64,000 bases of DNA, taken from NCBI RefSeq assembly GCF_900141825.1, contig NZ_FQYQ01000002.1, forward strand, positions 62,001 to 126,000, written 5' to 3'. Positions 62,201-64,000 of the stretch are shown piece after piece. A program made the translations under genes and the position numbers. Numbering within the stretch: the stretch's first letter is position 1; each line of letters opens with the position of its first letter. Origin of the DNA: Pseudobutyrivibrio xylanivorans DSM 14809. Its GTDB lineage: Bacteria; Bacillota; Clostridia; Lachnospirales; Lachnospiraceae. The notes beneath the pieces were generated by a model. It ran no database searches. It saw only the letters and a program-made list of their open reading frames with translations, and was not told the origin of the DNA.

Positions 62201-63095
62201 TGTTCCTGATATTGTTTGTCCTGATTGTGGAAGCAAAATAGTAAAGACTAATTTTGGATTTGCATGTGAAAAGTATTTTGATAAAGAGAACAAATGTGAT
62301 TTTGTAATTGGTGAAATTGCATCTAAAAAGCTTACAGATGCTGATGTTAAGGAGTTGCTTTCAACAGGAAGTACAAAGACAGTCAGAGGATTTAAGGGAA
62401 AGTCTGGTAAAAAGTTTGATGCCTGCCTTGTTTTAAAGAAGAATGAAGAATCAGGAAAGCACGAAATCACCTTTGACTTTGACAACGTGGAGGCAAAAGA
62501 AATAAAGGATGTTGCCTGCCCAATCTGTGGTGGTAAGATTGTGGTTACTCCATTTGGATATGGATGCAGCAATTACAATAAAGACGACCCAGATAATTCC
62601 TGCAAATTTAATATTGGCCAGGTGGCTGGAGTGAAGCTTAAGGAAGCTCAGGTTAAAGAACTTCTTTCTAATGGTATAACAGATACCATATCAGGCTTTA
62701 AATCCAAAAAGGGCACTAAATTTGATGCGAAGCTTACCCTTTCAAAAGATGAAAACGGCAAGGTAACTGGAATAGGATTTGTGTTTGAAGATGAAACAAA
62801 GGAGATGCCAGGATTAGCATGTCCTAAATGCGGTGGTCCAATTATAAAAAATCATTTTGGATATAAATGTAAGAATAATATTCAGGGAAACGTGGACAGC
62901 TGCAGCTTCTTTGTAGGTAAGGTAGCAGGTGTAGATATTCCAGAAGATCAGTTTACAAAATTAATCAAGGAAAAACGTACTGATGTTATTACTGGATTTT
63001 TGAGCAAAAAAGGTTTATTCTTTGATGCGAGATTAAAACTTAATGATGAGTTTAGAACAGAGTTTGATTTTGAGAACTTTAATGGTCAAAACTAA
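59286..63095 (+). CDS. topB: DNA topoisomerase III with six C-terminal zinc repeats
   Basis: 1269 residues. N-terminal Toprim domain (LIITEKPSVARDFARV, WAGDSGKEGQ), then the type IA body with the active-site Tyr in TTYPRTDARVL. Residues about 675-1265 hold six ~100-residue repeats, each with CPxCGG, a third Cys in a FGYGC-like motif and a fourth Cys in CKF/CYF, i.e. Toprim_Crpt-type zinc modules. Usual TopB proteins are ~650-750 residues with none or one such repeat. It relaxes or decatenates single-strand-containing DNA. The start is TTG with AGGGAG at 59273-59278; the ATG at 59281 is out of frame. Confidence 0.9.
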   Translation: MGKKLIITEKPSVARDFARVLKVSGNNNGYIENGEYVVSWCYGHLVQMVYPEEYDIKYKKWNLEDLPFLPQDYKYGVVESAKEQYKVVNSLLHREDIDTVYWAGDSGKEGQTIEENIRNYGGVREGMTELRVWIDSQTDDEILRGIREAKPMSDYARLGASGIMRTIEDYSLGINFSRALSVKYGRLINDAAATSGYSAIAIGRVMTCVLGMVVEREREIRNFNEDSFFKVIGKFSEGAFPAEWKAVDGSKYFESPLLYGDKGNGFKEKESAEKLIAELTNLPAKLVDKDTGISKKKAPLLFNLAELQSECSKRFKISPAQTLDIIQELYEKKYTTYPRTDARVLTTAVAKEIRKNLYGLQNYGPTANFVKDIIGNQKFVGIEKTSYTDDSKVTDHYAIIPTGQCNGIDKLSPLSQRVYDLIVRRFLSIFYPPAEYKNVKVTVQVGDEKFFAGAKVLVKPGYLEITGIPKAKDSADNDGEDSEESEDSFSKEDFVKFVESANIGDEVSVNGFDLKEGKTSPPKRYTSGSLILAMENAGKLIEDEELREQIKTTGIGTSATRGEILEKLVRIGYLNQNNKTQVITPEKLGEMIYEVVLLTTPSLLKPEQTANWEKGLEGIINGSVEFTDYRSQLEDYIRNETKNMIDQDLTQNIAMNINQFTGKDSKGVATRKPLGIKCPKCGGELTTTSFGYGCTNYFNDNIKCKFNLGQVAGVDVPEEQFKKLVTEGKTDLIEGFKSKSGKPFKSVLKMEKNEDGEFVTSFDFSETPTEFIEGLKCPACGGRIFQTAYGFACEHRFQEENQCYFSIGEVAGRKLTVDEFSALIKEGVTPVLSGFKSKTNQKFDAKLRIKTNEEGKKVISFDFDGIEATKLEGCKCPDCGGDIAVKMSGYGCVNYSSSDENSCKFYIGKTIAGKNISPQVATQLLTEGKTDTLRGFKGKSGKKFDAVLILKKNEESGRTEVVFDFDNAEPNFVPDIVCPDCGSKIVKTNFGFACEKYFDKENKCDFVIGEIASKKLTDADVKELLSTGSTKTVRGFKGKSGKKFDACLVLKKNEESGKHEITFDFDNVEAKEIKDVACPICGGKIVVTPFGYGCSNYNKDDPDNSCKFNIGQVAGVKLKEAQVKELLSNGITDTISGFKSKKGTKFDAKLTLSKDENGKVTGIGFVFEDETKEMPGLACPKCGGPIIKNHFGYKCKNNIQGNVDSCSFFVGKVAGVDIPEDQFTKLIKEKRTDVITGFLSKKGLFFDARLKLNDEFRTEFDFENFNGQN
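61309..63080 (+). repeat. Six tandem zinc-repeat units within topB
   Basis: Repeat units begin near 61318, 61606, 61908, 62215, 62514 and 62818, spaced about 290-305 nt. All six keep four cysteines. The DNA has diverged, so they are old duplications, not recent slippage. Confidence 0.85.
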
Positions 63096-63113
63096 TTAAG
63101 ATAGGAGTTTACA

Positions 63114-63782
63114 ATGGAACAAGCTAAAATTAAATCTATGTATAATTTAAATGAAACTATTGCTGCAGACTTATTCGAGGACAAGGATTATCCTTGGGAG
63201 GTTCTTCCAGAGATTTCTGATTTCATTAAGAAGTTAGGACCTACTCTTGATCCAGAGAAGTTTGAACAGCGTGGAGAGGATATCTGGGTTGCAAAGTCTG
63301 CAAAGGTTTTTGATTCAGCATATCTTAATGGACCACTTATTATTGATGAGGATGCTGAGGTTCGTCAGTGTGCTTTTGTTAGAGGTTCAGCAATTGTTGG
63401 TAAGAACTGCGTAGTAGGAAATTCTACAGAGCTTAAGAATGTTGTTCTTTTCAATAATGTTCAGGTTCCTCACTACAATTACGTAGGTGATTCAATATTA
63501 GGCTACAAATCTCACATGGGAGCTGGCTCTATTACTTCAAATGTTAAGTCTGATAAGACATTAGTTGTAGTAAAGGCTCGTGATGGAGAGCAGATTGAGA
63601 CTGGTCTTAAGAAATTTGGAGCTATGCTTGGAGACAATGTAGAGGTTGGTTGCAATTCTGTACTTAACCCTGGCACAGTTGTTTGTCCTCGTTCTAATAT
63701 TTATCCTCTTTCACCAGTTCGTGGAGTCATCGAATCTGACAGTATTTTTAAGTCACAGGATAATATTGTAAAAAAGAATTAA
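63114..63782 (+). CDS. Left-handed beta-helix (hexapeptide) transferase-like protein
   Basis: 222 residues. After ~45 helical residues come hexapeptide repeats (IIDEDAEVRQCAFVRGSAIV, VGKNCVVGNSTELKNVVLF, MLGDNVEVGCNSVLNPGTVV) as in the C-terminal half of GlmU. It lacks a pyrophosphorylase domain, so it is at most an acyltransferase-type or nucleotide-sugar-related enzyme. It starts 18 nt after topB, probably in one transcript. Confidence 0.82.
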   Translation: MEQAKIKSMYNLNETIAADLFEDKDYPWEVLPEISDFIKKLGPTLDPEKFEQRGEDIWVAKSAKVFDSAYLNGPLIIDEDAEVRQCAFVRGSAIVGKNCVVGNSTELKNVVLFNNVQVPHYNYVGDSILGYKSHMGAGSITSNVKSDKTLVVVKARDGEQIETGLKKFGAMLGDNVEVGCNSVLNPGTVVCPRSNIYPLSPVRGVIESDSIFKSQDNIVKKN

Positions 63783-63809
63783 ACTAAATCAATATTAATA
63801 TATTAATAC

Positions 63810-63882
63810 GCCTGCTCAGGTGATTGAATCCTTCCACTAATAAATTAGGAGAAGGATACCAATCTCTTGGACAGGCTTTTTT
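63810..63882 (+). terminator. Long imperfect hairpin with T6 tail after the last gene
   Basis: GCCTG/CAGGC, CAGG/CTTG, GATTG/CAATC and ATCCTTC/GAAGGAT pair in order with small internal loops, closed by TAAT/ATTA, then T6 (63877-63882). It acts as a terminator and could be a stable small RNA. Confidence 0.65.
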
Positions 63883-64000
63883 AATATTTAATAAACAAAA
63901 TAAACATATTATTGTTATAAGATATTTATGTACTGTGTACTCTAGGTTTTTGCGGGGGTGTGGTTTTGAGCTTTCACTATACTAAAAGAAACTATAGCAA
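63883..64000. other. Non-coding right edge
   Basis: AT-rich sequence with no convincing gene in view; it ends in a purine/T-rich stretch that could be the leader of a gene beyond the window. No confident promoter was assigned. Confidence 0.4.

Noticed and set aside
62000-62572. 190-codon minus-strand open frame opposite topB
   Set aside because: Caused by the repeated zinc modules of topB; the translation is Ser/Phe-rich and itself repetitive.
1-64000. Insertion sequences, prophage, integrase/attachment sites, CRISPR arrays, rRNA
   Set aside because: No transposase, integrase, phage structural gene, spaced direct-repeat array or rRNA-like sequence was found; the single tRNA shows no flanking direct repeat.

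Overview
The window is AT-rich, densely coded DNA with strong GGAGG-type ribosome sites, frequent TTG starts and short intrinsic terminators. The gene set points to a Gram-positive anaerobe of the Lachnospiraceae (Butyrivibrio/Pseudobutyrivibrio-like). Supporting signs are the clostridial block nusB-xseA-xseB-ispA-dxs-tlyA-nadK-argR-recN, DUF3793 plus flavodoxin, a short B12-dependent methionine synthase, DUF5688, sortases and many HD-GYP/hybrid-kinase proteins. The taxonomic call is inference from gene content and protein style, not from a marker-gene search. I see no insertion sequence, prophage, CRISPR array or rRNA.

Layout. (1) 1-8.7 kb: a surface-assembly operon with the end of an LPSTG pilin, a class C sortase with a long acidic cytoplasmic tail, a 1039-residue protein joining a Cys-rich/beta-solenoid ectodomain, an LPEAG sorting-like signal and a complete sortase domain, a LytS-type kinase, a coiled-coil tail-anchored protein and a GH25 muramidase. 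(2) 8.8-13.8 kb: mnmA, a DUF3793-flavodoxin pair behind a DtxR-like operator, a ferredoxin-type DUF362 protein and a MATE exporter. (3) 13.9-27.8 kb: a signalling island with a degenerate GHKL-like protein, STAS anti-anti-sigma factor, response regulator, RsbW-like kinase, PP2C phosphatase receptor, HD-GYP receptor, hybrid kinase, degenerate HD-GYP protein, Hpt protein, double-receiver protein and lipoprotein. (4) 27.9-36.4 kb: LysR-metH, a PAP2 phosphatase, a macro/HD/SDR/SurE operon and a third HD-GYP protein. (5) 36.5-45.4 kb: the conserved nusB...recN housekeeping run. (6) 45.5-53.9 kb: DUF5688, a potABCD polyamine importer directly downstream of tRNA-Thr(CGU) on the minus strand, queH, argH and asd. 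(7) 54-64 kb: a second hybrid kinase/double-receiver pair, a DUF234-type ATPase with a damaged P-loop, a topoisomerase III carrying six zinc repeats, and a left-handed beta-helix protein.

How the parts may work together. The signalling island combines partner switching (STAS / RsbW-like / PP2C) with a multistep phosphorelay (HisKA-REC-Hpt, separate Hpt, receiver without output domain) and with c-di-GMP turnover (one intact and one degenerate HD-GYP). The PP2C and HD-GYP receptors appear to carry related extracellular sensors. Three transcription units of the island start behind nearly identical tandem TGTGACA/TGTGATA repeats spaced exactly 11 bp, the geometry used by OmpR/PhoB-family regulators. 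The kinase/double-receiver part recurs at 54-57.7 kb.

The two most unusual items are the adhesin-sortase single polypeptide (2143-5262) and the island with its shared promoter element. Domain calls come from motif recognition in the translated sequence. No database search was run.
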